A stretch of 13,827 nt of DNA from assembly GCA_025464425.1 (NCBI GenBank), contig JAODGV010000059.1:1-13827 (forward strand). Reading direction: 5' to 3'. Source of the stretch: Methanosarcinales archaeon (GTDB lineage Archaea; Halobacteriota; Syntropharchaeia; Alkanophagales; Methanospirareceae). The notes under the pieces are model-generated. The model was not told where the DNA came from and searched no databases. It was given only the letters and a program-made list of their open reading frames with translations. This document shows positions 6,952-13,827 of the stretch, one piece after another. Numbering within the stretch: position 1 is the stretch's first letter; every line of letters starts with the position of its first letter. A program made the position numbers and the translations under genes.

Positions 6952-7059
6952 TCCCATGAGAACACCATACATAGCAACCACGAATAAACATCCTCCCGCT
7001 TGCGAGCCATTTCCTCCTTCTCGTAGCATGATTATATGCCATCCTCGAACGGCAAAATA
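6952..7059. other. Convergent intergenic region
   Basis: This is 108 bp between two convergent stop codons. I see no strong hairpin or T-run terminator on either strand. On the minus strand it contains a TATA-like CATATAAT (near 7032-7040), then GGAGG 2 nt before an ATG at 7010 that opens a 20-codon frame ending at 6948. On the plus strand a 39-codon frame (6956-7075) overlaps the gltX end. Neither is convincing as a gene. Confidence 0.4.
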
Positions 7060-8748
7060 TCAGTGTGTGAAATAGGCAACCACGAGATCGCGATATACAG
7101 AATCTATCCTGACGAACCCATAACGCTCGAACTGCACGACTTTATCCCGCTCTGATGCGATCAAAGGCTCGCCTATACCTTCATCATCTGTACCATCCGG
7201 CTTCTTCACCCTCACCTTTATGCCATTGTCAGGCGCCCAGTGAATGATAAAATCCCCTTTCTGCGGAGTATCATCAATGACCTTAGCGACCAGTGGTTTT
7301 ATGGATTCTATCACCACGGTGCAGAGGTATTTAAGCCTTATGCGCTGCCCTTCACGCAGATTCGCATAATCGTCACCGGAGATATAAATCCGGTTACCGG
7401 TTCTTATCTCACGATAATCTGTTCCTGACGGGTGCTTCAGCGCCATAGCGACAAAGGAATCGCCATCCCTCAGCACCATCGGCACAGGTCTCCGAACGAA
7501 GAAGTAACGCAAGGCATGGGGGTCCACCAGTTTCCGGTTCTCCGCATACAGGTTCTTCATACTGACCGAGATGTCGTTCTGTGAGATGCCCATAGCGATA
7601 AAGAACCTGCGAATTGCTTCAGGCTGGAATCCTCTCCTGCGGAGTGCACGCACGGTTGGCAATCTCGGATCGTCCCAGCCATCATATTCTCCGCGTTCTA
7701 TACCACGTCTGAGTTCCGATGTGCTGAACTTCCCGAACTCAAACACTTTTATCTTGCCCCATACTGCTGTTATTGGATATCGCCAGCCGAAATAGTCATA
7801 AAGGAACCGCTGCCGCATCTCTGACTTCAGGAGATCCTTACCACGCAATATATGCGTTATGCCGAGCATGTGGTCTTCTATCGCAGACTGGAAGTCCAGC
7901 GTGGGCCACACGATGTAGCGTGCTCCAACACGTGGATGCTCTCGCTTCAATATCCTGAAAGCGACCCAGTCCCTTAACGCTGGATCCTCATTACCCATAT
8001 CCGTCTTTATCCGCAATACCGCTTCCTTCTCATCATAGGCACCACCGAGCATCTTATCCCAGTATTCCATATTCAACTCAGGCTCTGTATCTCTATGTGG
8101 ACATCCCACCTTACGATCTTTATATGATTTGAATTCCTCACGTGTGCAGAAGCAAACGTATGCAAAACCCATATTTATCAGTTCTTCCACATGTCTGTAA
8201 TACAGGTCCATACGTTCTGATGCCACAATTACCTCATCCGGTACGGCATCCAGCCATTCACAATCCTCCAGATACCACTCATAAGCTTCGGGCAACGGAC
8301 GCTTCAGCAATGGGTCGGTATCATCGAATCGCAGTATAAACCGCCCGTTATACATCTTCGCATACTCGGAATTCACAATTATGCCACGAGCACTGCCGAG
8401 CGTTGCAGCACCGTTTGGATTGGGTGCGAACCGCATGATTACACGCTCAACGCTGTCGTGCATTGGGAGTTCCGGCAGTTTCAACTCATCCTCGCGCTTA
8501 TCCGCTTTGCTCGCCCGCACTTCCTGTTCTTCAGGTGCTATACGCATCAGTTCCACCGCCCACTCCTCTGCACTCAGCCGTTCTATCGCCTTTATCTCCT
8601 CTCTCACCAGCCTGGAAATTTCTCTCGCTTCTTTCCTCAGTTCCGGATGCTCACCGAGTATCCTCTTCAGTACCGCATCCATTTGCGGCGGTTTGCCATA
8701 CTTCAACGCGTTCTCCAATGCGTATCTTCTTATCTCTTCCCTCATCAT
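7060..8748 (-). CDS. gltX: Glutamate--tRNA ligase (archaeal GluRS)
   Basis: This class I synthetase of the archaeal GluRS/GlnRS lineage attaches glutamate to tRNA(Glu); in archaea it is usually non-discriminating and also charges tRNA(Gln). From the start chosen here it is 562 residues. A helical N-terminal extension (about 1-100) precedes the Rossmann core with RFAPNPNGAATLGSARG (106-122), the archaeal form of the HIGH region. Then come RFDDTDP, a likely metal site at Cys199/Cys201/Cys216/His218, and the KMSKS-equivalent KFSTS (340-344), followed by a beta-barrel anticodon-binding domain. The frame can be extended to a GTG at 8805. I prefer the ATG at 8748 because MMREEIRRYALENALKYG matches the usual archaeal N-terminus, and because the TATA-like sequences lie inside the longer version. 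The gene is divergent from gatB. Confidence 0.94.
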   Translation of the reverse strand: MMREEIRRYALENALKYGKPPQMDAVLKRILGEHPELRKEAREISRLVREEIKAIERLSAEEWAVELMRIAPEEQEVRASKADKREDELKLPELPMHDSVERVIMRFAPNPNGAATLGSARGIIVNSEYAKMYNGRFILRFDDTDPLLKRPLPEAYEWYLEDCEWLDAVPDEVIVASERMDLYYRHVEELINMGFAYVCFCTREEFKSYKDRKVGCPHRDTEPELNMEYWDKMLGGAYDEKEAVLRIKTDMGNEDPALRDWVAFRILKREHPRVGARYIVWPTLDFQSAIEDHMLGITHILRGKDLLKSEMRQRFLYDYFGWRYPITAVWGKIKVFEFGKFSTSELRRGIERGEYDGWDDPRLPTVRALRRRGFQPEAIRRFFIAMGISQNDISVSMKNLYAENRKLVDPHALRYFFVRRPVPMVLRDGDSFVAMALKHPSGTDYREIRTGNRIYISGDDYANLREGQRIRLKYLCTVVIESIKPLVAKVIDDTPQKGDFIIHWAPDNGIKVRVKKPDGTDDEGIGEPLIASERDKVVQFERYGFVRIDSVYRDLVVAYFTH

Positions 8749-8836
8749 CACTGCATGCTCGCCAGAAACCGATTTAAATGGTACAATGCTTATACTATAA
8801 AACACGTGGATAATAACATAACAATAAATATAAGCG
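8749..8836. promoter_or_regulatory. Divergent gltX/gatB promoter with a symmetric TATA element
   Basis: The 88-bp region contains a perfect dyad, TTATA-C-TATAA (8790-8800), that reads as a TATA-like box on both strands. On the plus strand it lies about 40 nt before the gatB ATG, giving a leader of about 13 nt. On the minus strand it predicts a gltX leader of about 22 nt. A second box, ATTTAAAT (8772-8779), is 27 nt from the gltX ATG and could instead give a leaderless gltX mRNA. The motifs are seen; their use is inferred. Confidence 0.5.
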
Positions 8837-10270
8837 ATGAAAAGCGATGTGAAGATCGGTCTGGAATGTCACGCTCAACTCCTCACACGGTCTAAATTGT
8901 TCTGTCCGTGTCCTACCGACTATCATAATGCCGACCCGAACACGCACGTATGCCCGATTTGCCTGGGCTTACCGGGCGCTCTGCCAGCAGTAAACGAGCA
9001 GGCGATAAGGTACGGTATAAAGGTAGCACTTGCTCTGGGCTGTGAAGTGCAGCCGGAGATAATATTCTATCGTAAGAACTACTACTACCCCGACCTGCCA
9101 AGAGGTTTCCAGATAACGCAGTATGACTTCCCCATTGCATTCAACGGCATGGTACGAATAGAGAGTGATAGCGGGGAACGCGAGATACGGATAAGACGAG
9201 TGCATATCGAGGAGGATCCGGGCAGACTGGTTTATAAAGGCACAATTGACACGGCTAAGTATTCGCTCGTTGACTATAATCGCTCCGGTATACCTCTGGT
9301 AGAGATAGTGACCGAGCCGGACCTCAGATCGCCGAAGGAAGCGAGGATATTCCTCAACAAATTGAGGAGCATTATGGAATACCTTGGCGTATTCAATGGA
9401 GACCTTGAGGGTGCGATGCGTGTTGACGCCAACATATCACTGGCAGGAGGTGAGCGAGCAGAGATCAAGAACATATCCTCATACAAGGGTGTGGAACGTG
9501 CGTTATCGTTTGAGATCACGAGACAGCGTAACCTGTTAAGGCGGGGTCTGCCGGTAAAGCAGGAGACGCGCCACTATGATGAGGTGCGTGGAATAACCAT
9601 CTCAATGCGTACGAAAGAGTTTGAAGAGGACTATCGCTATTTCCCTGAGCCGGATCTCGTGCCCGTCCGTACGGCGGAATACGTACCAGAGCTGGAAGCT
9701 GAGATACCTGAGCTGCCGGATGAGAAGAGGAAACGGTTCATAACACAATATTCCATAACATCGGAACATGCTACTGCACTCACTTATGATAAGTACATAG
9801 CGGACTTTTACGAAGCGGTCGCATCTGAAATCGACCCTAAACTGAGCGCTACATGGATCGCCGATGTTCTGAAGGGCGAATTGAATTACCGGTCTATAAC
9901 AATGCGTGAAGCACTTGAGAGACTTTCAACCGACGACTTCGTGCTCATATTACGGTACCTCAAGCAGGGTGTAATCACGGAGCGAGGAGCAACAGAGGTG
10001 ATAAGGGAGATGCTCGACCGCGGAGGTAAGCCCGAAGAGATAATAAAGCGGAGAAAACTGGCACGTATCAGTTCCGCAGAGATGCAACATGCGATAGATG
10101 CGGTGCTAAACGATGAAGCAAACAGAGGTGCAATATCTGATTATCTCACGGGTAAGCGTGAAGCGTTGAATTTCCTCGTCGGGCAGGTGATGAAATACAC
10201 ACGCGGGCGTGCAGAGCCAAAAACGGTTCGCAGTATGTTAGAGAATGCTCTGAGTAATGCCCACAAATAG
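8837..10270 (+). CDS. gatB: Aspartyl/glutamyl-tRNA amidotransferase subunit B
   Basis: The 477-residue product is GatB, the kinase/transamidase and tRNA-binding subunit of GatCAB. It activates the side chain of Asp-tRNA(Asn) or Glu-tRNA(Gln) with ATP and amidates it with ammonia from GatA. Seen: the N-terminal KIGLECHAQLLTRSKLFC block, a zinc-type set Cys23/Cys25/Cys39/Cys42 (CPC and CPICLG), YYYPDLPRGFQITQYD, and HIEEDPGRLVY with VDYNRSGIPLVEIVTEPD. A YqeY-like helical tail (about 335-475) follows. The length fits GatB; archaeal GatE is longer because of an inserted AspRS-like domain. In archaea GatCAB normally handles Asn-tRNA while GatDE handles Gln-tRNA. gatA and gatC are not in the window. 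The gene is divergent from gltX, and its last 14 bp overlap the truD start, indicating co-transcription. Confidence 0.96.
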   Translation: MKSDVKIGLECHAQLLTRSKLFCPCPTDYHNADPNTHVCPICLGLPGALPAVNEQAIRYGIKVALALGCEVQPEIIFYRKNYYYPDLPRGFQITQYDFPIAFNGMVRIESDSGEREIRIRRVHIEEDPGRLVYKGTIDTAKYSLVDYNRSGIPLVEIVTEPDLRSPKEARIFLNKLRSIMEYLGVFNGDLEGAMRVDANISLAGGERAEIKNISSYKGVERALSFEITRQRNLLRRGLPVKQETRHYDEVRGITISMRTKEFEEDYRYFPEPDLVPVRTAEYVPELEAEIPELPDEKRKRFITQYSITSEHATALTYDKYIADFYEAVASEIDPKLSATWIADVLKGELNYRSITMREALERLSTDDFVLILRYLKQGVITERGATEVIREMLDRGGKPEEIIKRRKLARISSAEMQHAIDAVLNDEANRGAISDYLTGKREALNFLVGQVMKYTRGRAEPKTVRSMLENALSNAHK

Positions 10271-11585
10271 ACTTATACCGAGTCCCGAACCGGAGAGACG
10301 GCTGGGTATATGGTATTATGCCACACGTACGGAAGGCATTGGCGGTATTATAAAGCAGATACCGGCAGACTTCGTGGTTCGTGAAGTGACCAGTCGAGAA
10401 GAGAATGACTCGGGCGAATTCCTGATTATTGAGCTCAAAAAGGTGAACTGGGATACAAACAGTGTGATAAGGGAGATATCGCGGCGATTGGGCATTAGCA
10501 GAAACCGGATAGGATTCGCAGGCACAAAGGATAAATCCGCCGTGACCGTACAGAAGCTCAGTATCAGGGGCATAAACGCTGAGGATTTGAAGCGTGTAAG
10601 GCTCGCGGATGTAACAATGCGGATACTGGGGCGGTCAAATAAGCCGGTATCACTCGGCGACCTCCATGGTAATGAATTTGAGATCGTTATTCGTGGTCTG
10701 AATGGTAGCGAGAGCGAGATACTCAGCAGGATAGATTCTATATCGGAAGAGATCGAGTCTATTGGTGGCGTACCCAATTTCTTCGGCGTTCAGCGTTTCG
10801 GGGTCAGCCGTCCAATAACGCACATCGTGGGCGAGCATCTTGTACGGGGTGATATAAAAGCTGCGGTGATGACCTATCTCGCATACATATCGCCGGACGA
10901 GAGCGATGCGGTGATACGAGCGAGGGAACTCTGCCGTAAGGGTGAATTCAAAGAGAGCCTGAAACGAATGCCACTCCGCTACGAGCGAGCGATACTGAAC
11001 GAGCTGGTAAAGGCTAAAGATCCTGACGAAGCAAATTACGTCGCAGCTTTACGTGCATTACCTCAGAACCTGCAGAAGCTATTCATACACGCATATCAGG
11101 CTTATCTATTCAATATCGTCCTGAGCAAGCGTATGGCGGAGCAAATACCACTTAACGAGGCTATGATTGGTGATGTGGTCTGCTATCGGAATGAATCGGG
11201 TTTTGCCGATCCGGGCAGGATAGAACGTGTGACAGCAGCTAAAGTGGATGCAATAAACCGATTGATACGGCATGGTAGAGCTTTCGTCACTGCACCGATA
11301 TTTGGTTTCGCGACCGAACCTGGCACGGGTAAGGAGGGGGATATAGAGCACGAGGTGCTGGACGAAGCAGGCATCTCACTATCCGATTTCCGGAGCATTG
11401 TACCGGGAATGAGTTCCAGAGGTACAAGACGACCGATCATAGTGCCTCTGCGGATCACCCATGAGGAATTAGCCCCGGACGAGTTGAATCCTGGCAGTAA
11501 GCGGCTGAAATTGCGGTTCTTCCTGCCTAAGGGCTCATATGCCACCGTCGTATTACGTGAGTATATGAAGTGTCACAAAGTTTAA
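10257..11585 (+). CDS. truD: tRNA pseudouridine(13) synthase TruD
   Basis: The 442-residue product is a TruD/Pus7-family enzyme that isomerises a uridine, classically U13 of tRNA(Glu) in bacteria, to pseudouridine without a cofactor. Seen: the N-terminal GIGGIIKQIPADFVVREV (27-44), the catalytic block RIGFAGTKDKSAVTVQ with Asp92 as the expected nucleophile, NEFEIVIRG, and the TRUD-domain motif GGVPNFFGVQRFG. A conserved PGMSSRGTRRPI segment lies in the C-terminal part. The length is within the archaeal range. The start at 10257 is 14 bp inside gatB in another frame; the sequence matches the family soon after it, and no later ATG would keep the conserved N-terminal region. The overlap suggests translational coupling with gatB. 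It ends 27 bp before the ferredoxin gene. Confidence 0.95.
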   Translation: MPTNRLIPSPEPERRLGIWYYATRTEGIGGIIKQIPADFVVREVTSREENDSGEFLIIELKKVNWDTNSVIREISRRLGISRNRIGFAGTKDKSAVTVQKLSIRGINAEDLKRVRLADVTMRILGRSNKPVSLGDLHGNEFEIVIRGLNGSESEILSRIDSISEEIESIGGVPNFFGVQRFGVSRPITHIVGEHLVRGDIKAAVMTYLAYISPDESDAVIRARELCRKGEFKESLKRMPLRYERAILNELVKAKDPDEANYVAALRALPQNLQKLFIHAYQAYLFNIVLSKRMAEQIPLNEAMIGDVVCYRNESGFADPGRIERVTAAKVDAINRLIRHGRAFVTAPIFGFATEPGTGKEGDIEHEVLDEAGISLSDFRSIVPGMSSRGTRRPIIVPLRITHEELAPDELNPGSKRLKLRFFLPKGSYATVVLREYMKCHKV

Positions 11586-11588
11586 TTA

Positions 11589-11608
11589 CTATAATGGTTT
11601 TATTATAG
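11589..11608 (+). promoter_or_regulatory. Inverted repeat before the ferredoxin gene
   Basis: CTATAAT (11589-11595) and ATTATAG (11602-11608) are perfect 7-bp arms around a GGTTTT spacer, filling most of the 27-bp gap after truD. It could be an operator or promoter element for the ferredoxin (TATA-like TTTAATTA at 11581-11588 is about 28 nt before the ATG), or a weak hairpin at the end of truD. The symmetry is certain; the role is not. Confidence 0.5.
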
Positions 11609-11612
11609 AGCG

Positions 11613-12038
11613 ATGACGAAGAGGCTTGTACCCATTGATGTGAACAAATGCATAGGTTGCATGGAATGTATGTTCGCCTGTTCGAGGCGTTTGGGCAGGG
11701 GTGGTCTTGTGGATTCCGCTATACGTGTGCGGTCGGCAGGGGGAATAGAGCGCGGTTTTGTTATCATTGTCTGTCGTTCGTGTGAGGATCCGCCATGCGC
11801 TAAAGTTTGTCCCGCGGGTGCGCTGAACGCACGGAAAGGAGGTGGTGTGATACTGGATGAGAGCAAGTGTATCGGCTGTGGCTTTTGCGTTCAATCGTGC
11901 ATTCTCGGCGCCATAGCATGGGATAAAAGCAGGAATAAACCAATAGTCTGCAAATACTGTGGTGAATGCGTTAAATACTGCGTGCACAATGCCATCAGTT
12001 TGTTAGACACGAATCAGGATGGGCGACCGTGCAGTTGA
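11613..12038 (+). CDS. Ferredoxin-like protein with four [4Fe-4S] cluster motifs
   Basis: The 141-residue protein has 16 cysteines arranged as four cluster motifs: Cys13/16/19/23, Cys54/57/62/66 (CRSCEDPPCAKVC), Cys86/89/92/96 and Cys113/116/119/123. The CX2CX4CX3C second motif and the overall order match the DmsB/HycB/CooF-type electron-transfer subunits, which shuttle electrons between a catalytic partner and other carriers. No signal peptide is present, so it should be cytoplasmic. No oxidoreductase catalytic subunit lies in the window, so the partner is unknown. Aldehyde:ferredoxin oxidoreductase-associated ferredoxins are one possible relative. The start at 11613 directly precedes the first cluster (KRLVPIDVNKCIGC), as in the family. 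It is followed by the MBL-fold gene after 24 bp, probably in one transcript. Confidence 0.9.
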   Translation: MTKRLVPIDVNKCIGCMECMFACSRRLGRGGLVDSAIRVRSAGGIERGFVIIVCRSCEDPPCAKVCPAGALNARKGGGVILDESKCIGCGFCVQSCILGAIAWDKSRNKPIVCKYCGECVKYCVHNAISLLDTNQDGRPCS

Positions 12039-12062
12039 GTTAGTCGCGAGTAAAAGGGGAAG

Positions 12063-12860
12063 ATGCTGTCCAGCAGGGATGAGATAAGATTTCTTGGTAC
12101 CGCTGGTGCGAGATTCGTTATGATTGCCCAGTTCCGGTCTTCCGCAGGTATTGTTCTCAGTTTGAAGGGCACGAACATACTTATAGACCCCGGTCCTGGT
12201 ACTCTTGTTCGATTCGCAACAGTTAAACCGAGACTCAATCCCGCAAAGTTGCATGGCATCGTACTGAGTCACAAGCATTTAGATCATTCAAATGACGTGA
12301 ACGTGATGATAGAAGCGATGACCGAAGGAGGTTTCAAGCCAAGGGGTGTTCTGCTCTGCCCTGAGGATGCGATAACAAACGGCGGTGATGCGATCGTGCT
12401 GGACTATTACAAAAACCTTCTTGAACGGATCGAAGTGATGACCGAGGGTGGGGTGTACACCATTGGCAATCTGGAGCTGAGCACACCGAAGAGGCATATA
12501 CATGGCGTTGAAACCTATGGACTGAACATAAAAGTGCAGGGCGAAGATAGGACCAGGGTCTCTTATATCGCAGATACGCTATATTTCCACGGACTGGAAG
12601 ATTATTACGATGGTGAATTAATCGTGATGAACGTGGCGATGTATAAGCGAAGGGAAGGAGTGGAGCATCTCTGTGTGGATGATGCTAAGCGGATAATAGA
12701 GATCAGACGCCCGAAGGTGGCGATTCTCACTCATTTCGGTATGACCATGCTGAGGAATAAGCCATGGGAGATAGCACAGCAGATAAGCAAAGCCACTGGT
12801 GTTGAGGTAATAGCAGCACATGACGGCATGAAATTCGATCTCAGGCGCGTCTCACCATAA
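12063..12860 (+). CDS. Metallo-beta-lactamase-fold hydrolase
   Basis: The 265-residue product has the MBL-fold signature SHKHLDHSND (metal ligands expected at His70, His72, Asp74, His75), preceded by NILIDPGPGT (38-47). Further candidate ligands are His145 or His147 (RHIHGVETYG), Asp171 (YIADTLYF) and His224 (ILTHFGM), with His253 near the C-terminus. This full set fits a two-metal hydrolase of the RNase Z/PhnP-like group. The substrate cannot be read from sequence; a phosphodiester or small-molecule ester are both possible, and it lacks a beta-CASP domain. The start at 12063 is backed by a GGGGAAG-type ribosome binding site ending just upstream. Tandem stops (TAA TAA) end it 8 bp before the convergent glycosyltransferase end. 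The 24-bp spacing to the ferredoxin suggests an operon. Confidence 0.88.
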   Translation: MLSSRDEIRFLGTAGARFVMIAQFRSSAGIVLSLKGTNILIDPGPGTLVRFATVKPRLNPAKLHGIVLSHKHLDHSNDVNVMIEAMTEGGFKPRGVLLCPEDAITNGGDAIVLDYYKNLLERIEVMTEGGVYTIGNLELSTPKRHIHGVETYGLNIKVQGEDRTRVSYIADTLYFHGLEDYYDGELIVMNVAMYKRREGVEHLCVDDAKRIIEIRRPKVAILTHFGMTMLRNKPWEIAQQISKATGVEVIAAHDGMKFDLRRVSP

Positions 12861-12868
12861 TAAAATAT

Positions 12869-13827
12869 TCATTCACGTACTTTTTGATACAACTTTTCAT
12901 ACTCCATCACCACCTCGTTCCATGAATAAACCTCTGGTGCTCTGGTCGGTTTTTCAAGCGCCTTCACTATATTCTCAGCAATACTTCCTGCACTGTAATC
13001 TGCTATATAACCAGTTCCTGGCGTTACACGGGTGCGCAACGCCCTGCTCGGCGTTACTACCACTGTTTTACCGCGCGCCCACGCCTCGGACAACACAATT
13101 GAGAAACCTTCTGTGAATTCTCCAATACTGGGAATCACAACGACATCCGCGGCATCATACGCCGCTATCTTCTCCTCCTCGCTCACAAACCCCAGAAACA
13201 TGACATGCTCAAGAATACCCATCTCGGCTGCAATCTTTTTCAATTCGCTGGTATACCCGCCCGCATCAGGACCAATAAGAACCGCAACCGCATCCGAATA
13301 CACGCTTAAAATCTCAGGCATCGCCTCTATTATCAACTGCGGTCCCTTCAATGGATGTATCCTGTTCACAAACAGTATTATTTTCCTGCCTTCAAGCCCA
13401 TATTTCACCCTGAAATTCACATCAGGTTCGAAATTGAAGTAATAACCCGGTATTCCATCGGGAATTAACGCAACATTTCGCTTTAGTCTGCGAACCAACA
13501 TGAAATCAACATCATTTTTCACCTGAATACAGTCGGAAAGCAGCATGGAAATGAGGGATATGAATTCAATGAACGCAAGGAAAGGTCTTAAGATTTTATT
13601 AGGGTGCTTTAAGAGTGCGAGTGGCGTGAAAACCGTAGCTATAACCGGTTTTCTTGCAATTTTTGCTGCGATAAGGAGCATGAAAGTGAACAAATCGTCA
13701 GTTGAAATCAGATGAACGATGTCAAACCCTGACAAATCCGGGATTTTGAGCGGAATCTCAAGCCTGAACGCCAAAAACGCAGAATTTAGTCGCTCAATTC
13801 CCACTTCATGGCTGCCTTCCAGACGCA
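12869..13827 (-). CDS. Glycosyltransferase family 4 protein, 5' end beyond the window
   Basis: This is a GT-B fold, GT4-type glycosyltransferase that transfers a sugar from a nucleotide-sugar donor, probably for surface glycan, glycolipid or glycoprotein synthesis. The frame is open through the right edge: the codons before the GTG at 13804 read RLEGSHEV, so that GTG is not a credible start and roughly the first 60 residues are missing. Seen: GFDIVHLIS in the N-terminal domain, IPDGIPGYYF, KIILFVNRIHPLKGPQLIIEA opening the donor-binding domain, FLGFVSEEEKIAAYDAADV, and the EX7E motif in EFTEGFSIVLSEAWARGK (glutamates in codons at about 13111 and 13087). The acceptor and donor sugar are not predictable. 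It converges on the MBL gene with an 8-bp gap. Confidence 0.9.
   Translation of the reverse strand, partial: RLEGSHEVGIERLNSAFLAFRLEIPLKIPDLSGFDIVHLISTDDLFTFMLLIAAKIARKPVIATVFTPLALLKHPNKILRPFLAFIEFISLISMLLSDCIQVKNDVDFMLVRRLKRNVALIPDGIPGYYFNFEPDVNFRVKYGLEGRKIILFVNRIHPLKGPQLIIEAMPEILSVYSDAVAVLIGPDAGGYTSELKKIAAEMGILEHVMFLGFVSEEEKIAAYDAADVVVIPSIGEFTEGFSIVLSEAWARGKTVVVTPSRALRTRVTPGTGYIADYSAGSIAENIVKALEKPTRAPEVYSWNEVVMEYEKLYQKVRE

Noticed and set aside
6956..7075. 39-codon plus-strand ORF after the T2SSF gene
   Set aside because: It has no ribosome binding site, overlaps the end of gltX, and its composition (Pro, Cys, basic) is not protein-like.
8383..8433. Apparent loss of the HIGH motif in GluRS (TLGS in place of HLGH)
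   Set aside because: As far as I recall this variant occurs in methanogen GluRS proteins, and KFSTS and all other core motifs are intact, so the enzyme is probably functional.
8749..8805. GTG start at 8805 extending GluRS by 19 residues
   Set aside because: The extension contains the TATA-like sequences and does not resemble archaeal GluRS N-termini; the ATG at 8748 fits both.
11589..11987. Minus-strand 132-codon frame over the ferredoxin gene
   Set aside because: It is a shadow of the 16-cysteine ferredoxin, which is unambiguous.
13802..13804. GTG at 13804 as the start of the glycosyltransferase
   Set aside because: The frame continues open to the window edge, and the usual N-terminal nucleotide-fold region of GT4 enzymes would be missing.

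Overview
This window is gene-dense archaeal chromosome, most likely from a methane-metabolising euryarchaeote (methanogen, ANME-1/Methanophagales or a relative). The reasons are a tetrahydromethanopterin biosynthesis enzyme (MptG), an archaeal-type GluRS with a KFSTS signature loop, an archaeal SecD, a GatB of the GatCAB amidotransferase, and AT-rich TATA boxes about 25 nt upstream of several start codons, which suggests leaderless transcripts. The lineage assignment is inference; no 16S rRNA or mcr gene is present. There is no mobile element, CRISPR array, tRNA or rRNA that I can support, and no stretch longer than 300 bases lacks a gene.

Layout. Positions 1-465 (minus, cut by the left edge) encode a repetitive coiled-coil protein that is open to the window edge. 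A 142-bp divergent promoter region separates it from mptG (608-1606, plus), followed by secD (1665-3338, plus). secD converges on topA (3335-5395, minus) with overlapping stop codons. Upstream of topA on the same strand is a YkgJ-type cysteine-cluster protein (5430-5954). It diverges across 61 bp from an orphan, half-length TadC/FlaJ-like membrane protein (6016-6951, plus). After a 108-bp convergent gap comes gltX (7060-8748, minus). It diverges from gatB (8837-10270, plus), whose end overlaps truD (10257-11585, plus). A four-cluster ferredoxin (11613-12038) and a metallo-beta-lactamase-fold hydrolase (12063-12860) follow on the plus strand. A glycosyltransferase (12869 to the right edge, minus, 5' end missing) closes the window.

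How the genes work together. The centre (gltX, gatB, truD) is a tRNA-charging and tRNA-modification block: glutamylation, amidotransfer on mischarged tRNA, and pseudouridylation. mptG supplies the C1 carrier methanopterin, SecD assists protein export and TopA handles DNA topology. The less understood parts are the coiled-coil repeat protein, the lone T2SSF membrane protein, the ferredoxin plus MBL pair, and a SecD that appears to carry two extra membrane helices. I did not find a clear multi-gene novel system. The best leads are the SecD insertion, the coiled-coil repeat gene, the ferredoxin-MBL pair and compact promoters with dyad symmetry.
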